Shown here: positions 16,049 to 24,093 of the stretch, one piece after another
Layout of the letters: each line of letters begins with the position of its first letter
Position numbering within the stretch: the stretch's first letter is position 1
NCBI GenBank assembly: GCA_937902125.1
Contig: CALDIB010000093.1
Span: forward strand, 1-27,291
DNA length: 27,291 nt
Direction: 5' to 3'
From: an uncultured Treponema sp.
GTDB taxonomy: Bacteria; Spirochaetota; Spirochaetia; Treponematales; Treponemataceae
Program-made: the position numbers and the translations under genes
The notes under the pieces: generated by a model
Told to the model about the DNA's origin: nothing
Database searches by the model: none
The model's input: the letters and a program-made list of their open reading frames with translations, nothing else

Positions 16049-16882
16049 ATGAACAAAATTATCGAAAAACGGCAGCTTTCCGAAGTTGTCTATTACATGA
16101 AATTTGAAGCGCCGGACATCGCCAAAAACCGCAAGGCCGGCCAGTTTCTTATCGTTCAGGTTGACCAAGATTTGACCGAGCGCATTCCGCTTACAATCGC
16201 GGACGCAAACGCCGAGGAAGGCTGGGTGGCCATCGCCTTTCAGCCGGTGGGCGCTTCAACTTACAAGCTTTCTCAATTAAAAGAGGGCGACTATTTGGGC
16301 GGCGTTTTGGGCCCTCTTGGAACTCCCAGTGAAATCAAAAAATACGACGGCCCTGTGGTTTGCGTCGGCGGCGGCTTTGGAACCGCTCCCTTGTATCCTA
16401 TAGTTCAGGCTTTGAAAGAGGCGGGCAACAAGGTCATTTTGATTGAAGGAGCGCGAACAAAAGACCTTTTGATTTTTGTTGACGAGATGAAAGCCGTTTG
16501 CGACGAAGTGATTATCACCACCGACGACGGAAGCGCGGGCGAAAAGGGCGTCACCACGATTCCCCTTGAGCGCTTGTGCCAAAGCGACGTTCCTCCTGCC
16601 TTGATGATTGCCATCGGACCGCCCATAATGATGAAGTTTGCTTGCATGACGGCAAAAAAATACAACGTTCCCGCCATCGTGTCCCTTAACACGATTATGA
16701 TTGACGGAACTGGAATGTGCGGCGGCTGCCGTGTCAGCGTTGGCGGCGAGACGAAATTTGTTTGCGTTGACGGCCCCGACTTTGACGGCCACCAGGTTGA
16801 CTGGGACAACATGATGATGCGAATGAAGAGTTTTAAGCCGCAAGAAACGGAAGCCTTCCATAAATGCAAGTTGGAAAAATGA
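16049..16882 (+). CDS. nfnA: NfnA-type FAD/NAD-binding subunit (NADH-dependent ferredoxin:NADP+ oxidoreductase alpha)
   Basis: A 277-residue ferredoxin-reductase-like subunit. The N-terminal flavin domain includes KAGQFLIVQVDQDLTERIPLTIAD. The NAD-binding domain has CVGGGFGTAPLYPIVQALKE and the nucleotide-site DDGSAGEKG. The C-terminus carries the [2Fe-2S] motif GTGMCGGCRVSV...FVCVDGPDFDGHQVDW. With NfnB it forms the electron-bifurcating transhydrogenase that couples NADH, NADPH and ferredoxin in anaerobes. Proteins of this type are also annotated as sulfide or dihydroorotate dehydrogenase-like subunits. The adjacent GltA/NfnB gene supports the Nfn assignment. Its stop codon lies inside a strong hairpin. 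Confidence 0.9.
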   Translation: MNKIIEKRQLSEVVYYMKFEAPDIAKNRKAGQFLIVQVDQDLTERIPLTIADANAEEGWVAIAFQPVGASTYKLSQLKEGDYLGGVLGPLGTPSEIKKYDGPVVCVGGGFGTAPLYPIVQALKEAGNKVILIEGARTKDLLIFVDEMKAVCDEVIITTDDGSAGEKGVTTIPLERLCQSDVPPALMIAIGPPIMMKFACMTAKKYNVPAIVSLNTIMIDGTGMCGGCRVSVGGETKFVCVDGPDFDGHQVDWDNMMMRMKSFKPQETEAFHKCKLEK

Positions 16883-16968
16883 CCTCCTGTCATTTTTCCG
16901 CCTGCGAGTTTCCGCGTTGCGAAAGCTCGCAAGTGTTAGATTAGAAAGTTGACGCGACATCCTGTCGC
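16873..16968 (+). promoter_or_regulatory. Three hairpins between nfnA and nfnB
   Basis: Hairpin a: GGAAAAATGAC (16873-16883) pairs perfectly with 16889-16899 and spans the nfnA stop; its loop is CTCCT. Hairpin b: TGCGAG...CTCGCA in about 16903-16932, with TTTC/GAAA inside. Hairpin c: GCGACA (16954-16959) and TGTCGC (16963-16968). Hairpins a and c share the GACNTCCTGTC word. The CTCCT loop could pair with the nfnB ribosome site AGGAG (16975-16979). They may tune the nfnA:nfnB ratio or protect processed mRNA ends. Confidence 0.55.
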
Positions 16969-16988
16969 TAGTTTAGGAGAATTTGCAA

Positions 16989-18485
16989 ATGGCAGAACAT
17001 ATATCAGCGCAAGACTTGGAAAAAAGCGCACTTGAAGAATGGAACAAAATAAAGGACAAGTTGGATTCCCTCGGCAACAAAGACCGCATGGCGATTCCCC
17101 TTCAGATAATGCCTACAGGCGAGCCTAACGTTCGCGCCCGCCAAATGAGCGAAGTGGCTTTGGGCTACACAAAAGAGCAGGCGATGGTGGAAGCCAACCG
17201 CTGCCTTCAGTGCAAGAACGAGCCCTGCGTTAACGGCTGCCCGGTGAACGTTCAGATTCCCCGCTTTGTCGCCCAAGTTGCCAAAGGCGATTTTAAGGCC
17301 GCCGTTGACGTAATCAAAGAAACAAATCTTTTGCCCGCCATTTGCGGCCGCGTTTGCCCGCAAGAAAAGCAGTGCCAAGGCCAGTGCACTGTGGGAAAAG
17401 TTTACAAGTCCGCCGAAAAAGCCGTAAGCATTGGACGCTTGGAGCGCTTTGTGGCCGACTGGGAACGCAACAACAATATGGTTTCCGCCCCTACAGTCGC
17501 GGCCGCCACAGGAAAAAAAGTGGCGGTGATTGGCTCAGGCCCGGCCGGCCTGACGGTTGCCGCCGACTGCCGAAGAGCCGGACACGACGTCACCGTTTTT
17601 GAGGCTTTCCACAAGGCCGGCGGCGTAATGGTTTACGGAATTCCTGAGTTCCGGCTTCCCAAGGACATTGTGGCGAAGGAAGTTGAAAACCTTAAAAACA
17701 TGGGCGTCAAGTTTGAGATGAACTTTTTGGTGGGCCGCACTTCTTCAATTCAGCAGATTTTGACTGAAAAGGGCTTTGACGCCGCCTTTGTTGGAACGGG
17801 CGCGGGATTGCCTAAGTTCTTCAACATTCCCGGAGAAAACTACATCGGCGTGTTCAGCGCCAACGAATATTTGACCAGAGCCAATTTGATGAAGGCTTAC
17901 GAAAAAGGCGTGGCCGACACTCCCTACTACGAAGCCAAGACAGTCGTGGTTTGCGGCGGCGGAAATGTCGCCATGGACGCGGCCCGCATGGCATTAAGAT
18001 TGGGCGCGGAAAAAGTTTATGTGGTTTACCGCCGCACAAGGGCCGAGATGCCCGCCCGCGCCGAAGAAGTTGAGCACGCCGAAGAAGAAGGCGTGGAGTT
18101 CCGCTTTTTGGAAAACCCTGTTGAAATTTTGGGAAGCGCGGAAGACGGCCGCGTGACTGGCCTTAAGGCTTTGCGCTACGAGCTTGGTGAGCCTGACGCT
18201 TCTGGCCGCCGCTCTCCTGTTCCCATTGAAGGAAGCGAGCACGAGATTCCCTGCGACGCGGTTATCGTGGCTCTTGGAAACAATTCCAATCCCCTTATCG
18301 CAAAGACCACGCCCGACATCAATGTTGACAAGCGGGGCCACATTTTGGTTGACGAAAGCCAGGCCACCAGCATGACAAAAGTTTGGGCCGGCGGCGACAT
18401 TGTTTTGGGAGCGGCCACGGTAATCTTGGCCATGGGCGAAGGCCGCAAGGCAGCCGCCAGCATCAACGAGTTTTTGGCAAAGTAA
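16989..18485 (+). CDS. nfnB: NfnB / homotetrameric glutamate synthase (GltA)-type NADPH-binding subunit
   Basis: A 498-residue flavoprotein. The N-terminal domain holds two [4Fe-4S] sites: CLQCKNEPCVNGCPVNVQIP and CGRVCPQEKQCQGQC. The FAD domain follows with KVAVIGSGPAGLTVAADCRRAGHDV, then the NADPH domain with VVVCGGGNVAMDAARMALRLGA and YRRTRAEMPAR, and a C-terminal FAD contact VWAGGDIVLGAATVILAMGEGR. This is the NADPH-binding, bifurcating-FAD subunit that pairs with NfnA. On sequence alone it could also be the NADPH-GOGAT small-subunit homologue called GltA. The ATG at 16989 has AGGAG nine bases upstream. Confidence 0.9.
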   Translation: MAEHISAQDLEKSALEEWNKIKDKLDSLGNKDRMAIPLQIMPTGEPNVRARQMSEVALGYTKEQAMVEANRCLQCKNEPCVNGCPVNVQIPRFVAQVAKGDFKAAVDVIKETNLLPAICGRVCPQEKQCQGQCTVGKVYKSAEKAVSIGRLERFVADWERNNNMVSAPTVAAATGKKVAVIGSGPAGLTVAADCRRAGHDVTVFEAFHKAGGVMVYGIPEFRLPKDIVAKEVENLKNMGVKFEMNFLVGRTSSIQQILTEKGFDAAFVGTGAGLPKFFNIPGENYIGVFSANEYLTRANLMKAYEKGVADTPYYEAKTVVVCGGGNVAMDAARMALRLGAEKVYVVYRRTRAEMPARAEEVEHAEEEGVEFRFLENPVEILGSAEDGRVTGLKALRYELGEPDASGRRSPVPIEGSEHEIPCDAVIVALGNNSNPLIAKTTPDINVDKRGHILVDESQATSMTKVWAGGDIVLGAATVILAMGEGRKAAASINEFLAK

Positions 18486-18488
18486 ATT

Positions 18489-19571
18489 ATGCTTTATTAT
18501 TTGGGCAGATACTTGCAGGCCGCCTTTGATTTGGGACCGGCCCGCCTTTTGCAGTCATACGCGGTTCTGATTTCAATTGGCCTTTACGCCGGCTTCTTTT
18601 GCGCGGTTCGGCTTTTGCCAAAATTTTACGACAAGCTTCCCCACGACCGGGGCCGCGAGTTTGCCTTGTCGTCCACCAGCGAGGCGGCCAGGGGAAAGCC
18701 TACAGGCGCGGGAGCGGTGTTCATAACGATTTTTGTTCTTGTGTGCCTTTTGTGCGTTCCCATGACAGGCTTGGAATTGGCCGCCGTCGTCTTTACTTGG
18801 CTTACGATGGTCACAGGTTTTTTGGACGACAGAAGCGAATCTTCTTGGGGCGAATATTTAAAGGGAGCTCTTGATTTAATCATTAGCGCGTCCTTTAGCG
18901 CCCTTATGTATTTCTTTCTTTCAAAATTTTCCGACAACGGAAGCGTGAGTTTTTGGCTTCCCTTTGTGACAAGCCCCATCGCCATTCCATTTTGGCTTTA
19001 TGAAATTGTGGGAACGGTTTTGCTTTGGACTTCAATCAACACGACAAACTGCACTGACGGAGTTGACGGCCTTTCTTCAACGCTGATTCTTGTGGCGCTG
19101 ATGACGCTGGGAATTATTTTTTACGTCGTTTTGGGCCACGTTGACATGGCCGCTTACTTGCTTGTTCCTCATTTAAAGACCGGAGCCGCTTGGGGAATTA
19201 TGACCTTTGTAATGGTCGGAACCTTGATGGGCTACTTGTGGCACAACGCCTTTCCAAGCAATGTTTTGATGGGCGACGCCGGAAGCCGCGCCTTGGGCTT
19301 TTTTATCGGAGCCTGCGTGCTTGCGACGGGAAACCCATTTATTCTAATCGCCACAAGCCTTGTGATTTTGGTGAACGGCGGAACAGGCCTTATAAAGGTG
19401 GCGCTTTTGCGCTTCTTTAAAATCAAGATTTTTTCCAACATACGCTTTCCTTTGCACGACCATGTGCGAAAAAATCTTGGCTGGTCGCCCACTCAGGTTC
19501 TGCTGAAGTTTTTGATTATCCAGCTTTTGGTCACAATCTTCACGCTGGGAATATTTTTCAAAATACGATAG
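18489..19571 (+). CDS. mraY: Phospho-N-acetylmuramoyl-pentapeptide-transferase
   Basis: A 360-residue polytopic membrane enzyme with about ten hydrophobic segments. It transfers phospho-MurNAc-pentapeptide to undecaprenyl phosphate to form lipid I in peptidoglycan synthesis. Signatures: RGKPTGAGAVF (68-78), the Mg-binding aspartates GFLDDRSES (D113, D114), NTTNCTDGVDGLSS (184-197) and LMGDAGSRALG (260-270). The usual HHH box is PLHDH here (321-325), with the middle His replaced by Asp. The gene starts three bases after the nfnB stop without a clear ribosome site, so translation may be coupled. It lies away from any mur/fts cluster, with redox genes instead. WecA-type homologues share the fold, but the start and motif order fit MraY best. 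Confidence 0.88.
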   Translation: MLYYLGRYLQAAFDLGPARLLQSYAVLISIGLYAGFFCAVRLLPKFYDKLPHDRGREFALSSTSEAARGKPTGAGAVFITIFVLVCLLCVPMTGLELAAVVFTWLTMVTGFLDDRSESSWGEYLKGALDLIISASFSALMYFFLSKFSDNGSVSFWLPFVTSPIAIPFWLYEIVGTVLLWTSINTTNCTDGVDGLSSTLILVALMTLGIIFYVVLGHVDMAAYLLVPHLKTGAAWGIMTFVMVGTLMGYLWHNAFPSNVLMGDAGSRALGFFIGACVLATGNPFILIATSLVILVNGGTGLIKVALLRFFKIKIFSNIRFPLHDHVRKNLGWSPTQVLLKFLIIQLLVTIFTLGIFFKIR

Positions 19572-19575
19572 GTCG

Positions 19576-19601
19576 AAAAAAATGCCCGGTCTAGCCGGGC
19601 A
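19576..19601 (-). terminator. Terminator for the leftward dipeptidase transcript
   Basis: On the minus strand, TGCCCGG, loop CTAGA, CCGGGCA (19601-19583), then seven T (plus-strand A run 19576-19582). The stop codon of the small ORF lies in the loop. The rightward mraY transcript has no T-run here. Confidence 0.85.
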
Positions 19602-19680
19602 ATGACGGTGTTGCAAGCAAGCCTAAGACTGCGGCGACAAAAACGGCTAGAAAGCCTAAAAGTGTCGCCGCCGTTGTCAT
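19591..19680 (-). CDS. Possible 29-aa single-span membrane peptide
   Basis: ATG at 19680 overlaps the dipeptidase stop as ATGA, the classic coupling arrangement. The product is MTTAATLLGFLAVFVAAVLG followed by LLATPSLPG and a TAG stop within the terminator loop. It is almost entirely hydrophobic and would form one membrane helix. However, its DNA contains two imperfect copies of the repeat element found in the dipeptidase gene, in the same reading frame, and a 9-bp stem (GCGGCGACA/TGTCGCCGC). The open frame may therefore be a by-product of repeat sequence. No family is known to me. Confidence 0.4.
   Translation of the reverse strand: MTTAATLLGFLAVFVAAVLGLLATPSLPG
19610..19638 (-). repeat. 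Copy of the AA-x-LGLA repeat element downstream of the dipeptidase gene
   Basis: Plus-strand GTTGCAAGCAAGCCTAAGAC then TGCGGCGAC matches the dipeptidase copy GTTCGCAAGTCCAAGACTG plus CGGCGAC. The minus-strand reading is VAA-x-LGLLA in the small ORF, the same frame as in the dipeptidase. Confidence 0.55.
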
Positions 19681-21017
19681 TCAATTCCAAACATAAGCGC
19701 CAGAGTCTTTGCGTCGCGCGTCATGTTGCTGATGACGCAATATTCGTTGGGCATGTGGGCCGTTTCGTCAAGGCTGCTCCAAACGACGCAGTCGTAGCCA
19801 AGGTTTCGCAGTTCGGCGGCCACCGTTCCGCCGCCAATGCCGATTGTTTTGGCTTTAATTCCATGAGCCTCTTTTATGGCGGAAGTTAGCGCTTGGACAA
19901 CAGGCGCGTTTTTGTCGGTGGCCTTGGACTGGGCGTTTTGCAAAAGCTGGAACGAAACCTTGGCGCCCGAAACTTCTTCTTCTTCCGCGACAATCTTTTT
20001 TATCTCAACCAAAACTTCTTCGTTTTTATAGCGGGGAAGAACGCGGCAATCAAAGCAAAAAATGTCGCTCCCGGGGATTATGTTCACGCCCGCAACGTTG
20101 GCGTCCCGCTTGGTGGGCTCAAAGGTGCAAGTGGCAGGCTCAAACAAATCGTCCCTTGCGTCAAACTTTTTATGCAGGCCCTCGTAAAGCGCGACGCTCA
20201 AACGGTTGGCGGCAAGGCAGGCGTTAAGGCCTTGGTCTGGGCGGGAGCCGTGGGTTTGCTTTCCGCGGACGGCGAACTGGACCCACAAAACGTTTTTTTC
20301 GGCGACTTCGATTGTCTGGCCAAGCGGATCGCCGCCGTCGGGGATTACAAAAAAATCGTTTTTGTTAAAAAGCTCCGAGTGATTTTGCAAAAGCCAAATC
20401 ATTCCGTACTTGCTTCCAACTTCTTCGTCGGCCGCGAACAAAAGTTTTATAGTCCGTTTTGGCTGAACCTTGTTTGCCACAAAGGCCCAGGCGGCGGCGA
20501 AGGCTGAGCACAAGCCCTGCTGGTTGTCCTCAACGCCGCGGCCAAAAAGCTTTCCGTCTTTTTGAACCACTGTCCAGGGATCGGTCTTCCAGTCCGCCAG
20601 GTTCCCGACAGGAACAACGTCCATGTGCGCGATGACCCAAATCGCGCCGGAACTTTGATTGTTCGCAAGACTAGAACTGGCGGCGGCGGAAGGCCCAGAA
20701 CTGTCGCAAGCCAAAGAAGCGCCGGAGTCGTTCGCAAGTCCAAGACTGCCGGCGGCGACGGGCTTTTTCTTTCCCGGAATCGTCGCGATTAAATTGGGCC
20801 GCCTTCCGTGCAAGGCGCGGCTGTCGGGCGCGTCAAAGCGCTCCAAGTTTGTTATTCCGTGGGCGCGCAAAAATTCTTCCAGCCTTGCGCATTTTTCCCA
20901 TTCGCCGTCGCCTGAGTTTTCAGGAGCCAGCGCCTTATGCGATGTCAAAAGCTTTTGCAGCGCGACGCATTCGTCCGCGCTGCTTTCTATGAATTGAAGA
21001 AGGTCGTTTTTGTTCAT
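19677..21017 (-). CDS. M20-family metallopeptidase / dipeptidase
   Basis: A 446-residue cytosolic zinc hydrolase of the ArgE/DapE/PepV group. Metal and catalytic residues visible: AHMDVVP (H131, D133), GRGVEDNQQG (D164), ADEEVGSKYG (E198, E199), and late AHMPNEY with the C-terminal metal His. The lid-domain segment RGKQTHGSRPDQG is also typical. Likely role: cleaving dipeptides or deacylating amino acids. Residues about 84-124 are an extra Ala/Ser/Gly-rich insertion made of three imperfect copies of one element, just before the HMDVVP metal motif; it is absent from the family core. A -10 box ends six bases before the ATG at 21017, so the mRNA should be leaderless. Confidence 0.92.
   Translation of the reverse strand: MNKNDLLQFIESSADECVALQKLLTSHKALAPENSGDGEWEKCARLEEFLRAHGITNLERFDAPDSRALHGRRPNLIATIPGKKKPVAAGSLGLANDSGASLACDSSGPSAAASSSLANNQSSGAIWVIAHMDVVPVGNLADWKTDPWTVVQKDGKLFGRGVEDNQQGLCSAFAAAWAFVANKVQPKRTIKLLFAADEEVGSKYGMIWLLQNHSELFNKNDFFVIPDGGDPLGQTIEVAEKNVLWVQFAVRGKQTHGSRPDQGLNACLAANRLSVALYEGLHKKFDARDDLFEPATCTFEPTKRDANVAGVNIIPGSDIFCFDCRVLPRYKNEEVLVEIKKIVAEEEEVSGAKVSFQLLQNAQSKATDKNAPVVQALTSAIKEAHGIKAKTIGIGGGTVAAELRNLGYDCVVWSSLDETAHMPNEYCVISNMTRDAKTLALMFGIE
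20646..20759 (-). repeat. Three tandem imperfect repeat units inside the dipeptidase gene
   Basis: Plus-strand units: 20646-20688, 20688-20723 and 20719-20759. The first and third share GCGCCGGA, GTTCGCAAG, AGAACTG or AGACTG, then CGGCGGCG. The GCGCCGG and CCGGC ends are near-palindromic. They encode AAGSLGLANDSG, SLACDSSGPS and AAASSSLANNQSSG in frame. A fourth, same-frame copy lies in pcrA. Confidence 0.75.
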
Positions 21018-21023
21018 AAGTGT

Positions 21024-21052
21024 ATACTAGCGCTAAAGCTCGGACTTCGCAA
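21024..21052 (-). promoter_or_regulatory. Leaderless promoter of the dipeptidase gene
   Basis: Minus strand: TTGCGA (21052-21047), a 17-base spacer ending GCGC, then TAGTAT (21029-21024). The ATG at 21017 starts after six bases (ACACTT). No ribosome site. Confidence 0.6.
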
Positions 21053-21103
21053 GATTATTTTTGTTGAGCCTGCGCATAAGAAAGCTCGCTTATTTATTGT
21101 TCC

Positions 21104-21406
21104 TTAAAGCAAATTTTTAAAAACTTTAGTTATTCTTGATTCGCCTTTATGATTCCAAATAAACTGAACATCGCTTCCGTCGTCAATCCAAGCGCGGGTG
21201 TAGTAAACCGCTCCGACAATTTTGTTGTCCAGTTCTGCCACCCTGCTAAATTGCGGAAGGTAGTCCTTGGACTGGCGAATGATTCTGACAAGGAAATGCT
21301 CGGAGCAGCCCGGCCAATACTTGTTCCAAAAGCTTCGCATTGTCATAAGCTCCACGCCTTTGTAGTCGGCGGGCGTCTCTTGTCGAATGATTAAATTTTC
21401 CATCAT
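21104..21406 (-). pseudogene. GNAT acetyltransferase fragment
   Basis: About 100 residues with a recognisable GNAT N-terminal half: MENLIIRQETPADYKGVELM, then FSRVAELDNKIVGAVYYTRA corresponding to beta strands 2-4, then DDGSDVQF. After that the family's acetyl-CoA loop (Q/RxxGxG/A) is missing and the frame ends in IWNHKGESRITKVFKNLL. No continuation appears in other frames. It is probably a truncated remnant without acetyltransferase activity. The ATG pair at 21406/21403 overlaps the TGA of the upstream DUF4405 gene, so it would be translated by coupling. It may still be a short expressed protein. Confidence 0.6.
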
Positions 21407-22101
21407 TTTTTTGTTTTTTTTGCGGGAGTTTTGGAAATGAAAAGCAAAAGTTTTCCAAGCCAATGAAAGGCGCTTGCGATGAAAATCAAAATGCAAATGT
21501 AGTCAATGGCAAAAAGAAGAATGCCGCGCTCAAAGTCAAAAAAGAAAAATTGCTGGCGCAAAAACATATAGTTTATAAGGCCCCGCGCGAAAAAGGCCCA
21601 AACGCCCCAAAGACAGGCAAAGAGCAAAAGCAGTCGGCAAAGGGCGGCAAAAATTTTTTTCGCTCCATTTGAAGAGGAGGAAGCGCCGCCTTTTTTTTGC
21701 ATGATCCGGGCGCGAATCACATTCACATGCATTCCAAGATGGGCGCACATAAAAACATAATACCAATGGGAGCTTATTAGGTGCGCCGTCCGCGCGAAGC
21801 CCAAGGCGCTTCCTACGTCAAAAGGAACGAACCAAGCCATCATCATTCCGCTTACCATCAAAAGAAGGGCGCAAAAAGAAAGGCCCAGATTGACGACAAT
21901 TTGCATGGCGCGGTAGGGAGTTTGCTTTCCAGAAAAAATTGAGCCGTACCAACGCCGGTTCAAGATTGCGTGGCAAATCCAAAGGGCGAGCAAAAGCATT
22001 CCCAAAATTTGATGAATCCTGTCGTCCGGAAACAAAACCGTTCCGCCCATCAAGACAATTGAAAGAATTGTCATGGCGATGTCTATTGGCATTCTAAGCA
22101 T
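21403..22101 (-). CDS. DUF4405-type integral membrane protein, cytochrome-b-like
   Basis: A 232-residue protein with five or six membrane helices. Paired histidines sit in helices: RIHQILGMLLLALWICHAIL (two His) and FARTAHLISSHWYYVFMCAHLGMHV (four His). This is the layout of DUF4405 proteins, which are thought to bind b-type haem by analogy with FdnI/PhsC cytochromes. The C-terminus is Lys-rich and cytoplasmic. It lies 44 bases after the permease gene in the same operon. The start at 22101 has only a weak upstream TGAGGT. Possible role: membrane electron transfer for the operon's substrate. Haem binding is inferred, not shown. Confidence 0.75.
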   Translation of the reverse strand: MLRMPIDIAMTILSIVLMGGTVLFPDDRIHQILGMLLLALWICHAILNRRWYGSIFSGKQTPYRAMQIVVNLGLSFCALLLMVSGMMMAWFVPFDVGSALGFARTAHLISSHWYYVFMCAHLGMHVNVIRARIMQKKGGASSSSNGAKKIFAALCRLLLLFACLWGVWAFFARGLINYMFLRQQFFFFDFERGILLFAIDYICILIFIASAFHWLGKLLLFISKTPAKKTKK

Positions 22102-22145
22102 AAAAACATTTTACCTCATAAAGCAAAAAAATTGCAATGAAAAAA

Positions 22146-23060
22146 TCATAGGATTATGTTCACAATGGCGCCTGTCAAAATTGAAAAGGCGGCGACAAAT
22201 AAAATGTAAAGCGTAAAATGCTTTCCGCCCAGCGCGATTTTTAAGGCGCCTAAATTTGTGATTTTTGTGGCCGGGCCTGTAATCATAAACGCCGCCGCGC
22301 TTCCCGCGCTCATTCCGTCGGAAAGCCATTGCAATATCAAGGGAATTGTTCCTCCGCCGCAAACATAAAGGGGAACGCCCACAGTCGCCGCCATGAGCAA
22401 GCCGAAGCCCTTGTTGTTTTTTCCAAAAAGGGCGGCCACCGCTTCGGCGGGAACATAGCGCTGGAACAAGGCCGAAAGCAAAACGCCAATTAAAAACCAC
22501 AAGGCGGTGGCCTTTATGTTTCGTCCTATGTTCTTTGCAAGGCGAACAAAAATGTTTGGAGCGGCGTCCCTGTTTTGCGGCTCGCCGAACATGGAAAAGT
22601 CAAAATAGCGGGGCGAACCTTCCTTGCAAAAAAACGCTTTGACCAAAAGGCCGGCGGCGGTTCCGCAAGCAAAGGCTGAAAGAATTCGCGCCGCCAGCAA
22701 GGCCGGGCCCAGCGCAGAACTGTAAACAATCAATTGCGGATTTAGCAAAACGCTTGACATCATAAAGGCGGCCAAAAAGTCGTCCTTTATTCCTTTTTTT
22801 GAAAAGGCGGCGCAAATGGGAATCGTTCCATACATGCACAATGGACTTGCCACGCCCAAAGCGCTTGCAAAGACAAGGCCAAGACAGCCGGGCAATTTTT
22901 TTCCAAGGCCTTCCGCCGCCGCGTGAATCCAGCCCTTTGCGAAGACGGACACGCAGGAGCCGACTATTATTCCCAAGACCCAGTAGGCCGCGATTTGGCG
23001 CAGCTGCAAGTCAAAGTAATAGAATAAATAGACGGCCTCGCGGCGGAAAACGTCAAGCAT
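22146..23060 (-). CDS. Permease of the DUF318/ArsP family
   Basis: A 304-residue inner-membrane protein with about eight to ten helices in two related halves. Signatures: SPLCMYGTIPICAAFSKKG, MMSSVLLNPQLIVYSSA, VGVPLYVCGGGTIPLILQWL and MITGPATKITNLGALK, typical of Pfam ArsP_1/DUF318 permeases. Cysteines in the CMYG and VCGGG loops fit metal or thiol-reactive substrates. Known relatives export methylarsenicals (ArsP) or are linked to Cu/Zn tolerance. The actual substrate here is unknown. It starts immediately after the exported DUF362 gene (whose stop is at 23061) and precedes DUF4405. Confidence 0.85.
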   Translation of the reverse strand: MLDVFRREAVYLFYYFDLQLRQIAAYWVLGIIVGSCVSVFAKGWIHAAAEGLGKKLPGCLGLVFASALGVASPLCMYGTIPICAAFSKKGIKDDFLAAFMMSSVLLNPQLIVYSSALGPALLAARILSAFACGTAAGLLVKAFFCKEGSPRYFDFSMFGEPQNRDAAPNIFVRLAKNIGRNIKATALWFLIGVLLSALFQRYVPAEAVAALFGKNNKGFGLLMAATVGVPLYVCGGGTIPLILQWLSDGMSAGSAAAFMITGPATKITNLGALKIALGGKHFTLYILFVAAFSILTGAIVNIIL

Positions 23061-24089
23061 TTATTTTATTTCAACCAAGCGGTAGTTTCTGTTTCCAAGA
23101 TTTATTTCTTGCGCGTAGTCAAGGGTATGCAAGCCTTGCCTTGACTCAATGCGGTCAATCAGCGAGCCGGAATCTTTTGCGCTGTAAACCATGTCGATTG
23201 AGGCTTGGTCTATGGCAAGGGGATCAAGGCTGGCCAAAATGCCGATGTCATGCATGTCAGGCTCGTGGGGATTTCCGTCGCAGTCGCAGTCAATGCTCAA
23301 GCGGTTCAAGACATTGATGAAGGCGATGTTTTTTCCGCCGTTCATGTATTGGCAAACGCCTTTGGCCGCTTCCGCCATCGCTTCAAGAAAAGGAATTTGC
23401 TCTCCCCAAATTGACCCTTTGGTTTTTGTTCCGCCGGAATGGATGTAAACTTTTCCGCTGTCCTTTGTTCCCTGCCCGCTTCCAAATCCAATGGAAAGAT
23501 TTTTTATCGCGCCGCCAAAGCCAGCCATGGCGTGGCCCTTAAAGTGGGAGATTACAAGATAGGAATTGTAGTTCGCAAAATGGCTTCCAACATAGTCGCC
23601 TTTTAAAAGCCGCTTGGCTCCGGCAACAGGAATTGCCACGCTTCCGTCTTCGTCAAGCAAGTCAAAGTTGGCGATATCCAAAAATCCGTGGTCTTTGACA
23701 ACTTGTTTGTGCATGGAGGCGGAAGCGCGGCTCCCGCCATAAGCGGTGTTGCATTCAACAATAACGCCGTTCACTTTTTGAACGGTGTCTTTTAAAAGCG
23801 CGGGACGAAGATAGTTTGACGCCGGCGGCTCGCCGGTGCTGATTTTAACGCCGGTTTTTCCAACGGCCGTCCAGCCAAGCGCGTTGTAAACTTTGAGCAT
23901 TCCCGCCGAGGAAATGTCTCTGGTCCAATAAACCACAGGCGCGTCTTTTGCGGCGGCGGAATTTGGAGCCGCTTCATGGCTTTTGTAAGTGGCGGCGTTT
24001 TTGTTTTCCTTTGCAAAAGACGAAAAAGTCGCCAACGACAAAAGGACGAGCGCGGCTAAAACTTTAAAAGTCGTTCTCTCCGATTTCAT
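23061..24089 (-). CDS. Exported DUF362-domain protein
   Basis: A 342-residue protein with a Sec signal (MKSERTTFKVLAALVLLSLA then TFSSFA, cleavage about residue 26). The DUF362 core is visible: VVYWTRDISSAGMLKVYNAL, GVKISTGEPPASNYLRPALL, VVKDHGFLDIANFDLLDEDG, SYLVISHFKGHAMAGFGGAI, KNLSIGFGSGQGT and the C-terminal DIGILASLDPLAIDQASIDM. Many DUF362 proteins carry a ferredoxin-type 4Fe-4S domain; here the place holds only SIDCDCDGNPHEPDMHD, with two cysteines, so a classic cluster is unlikely, although the Cys/Asp/His group could bind a metal. The start at 24089 has AGGAG seven bases upstream. It follows the ECF S-component gene by four bases. Confidence 0.85.
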   Translation of the reverse strand: MKSERTTFKVLAALVLLSLATFSSFAKENKNAATYKSHEAAPNSAAAKDAPVVYWTRDISSAGMLKVYNALGWTAVGKTGVKISTGEPPASNYLRPALLKDTVQKVNGVIVECNTAYGGSRASASMHKQVVKDHGFLDIANFDLLDEDGSVAIPVAGAKRLLKGDYVGSHFANYNSYLVISHFKGHAMAGFGGAIKNLSIGFGSGQGTKDSGKVYIHSGGTKTKGSIWGEQIPFLEAMAEAAKGVCQYMNGGKNIAFINVLNRLSIDCDCDGNPHEPDMHDIGILASLDPLAIDQASIDMVYSAKDSGSLIDRIESRQGLHTLDYAQEINLGNRNYRLVEIK

Positions 24090-24093
24090 TTTT

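Noticed and set aside
19572..19601. Terminator for the rightward mraY transcript
   Set aside because: The hairpin has a T-run only when read leftward; on the plus strand no T-run follows.
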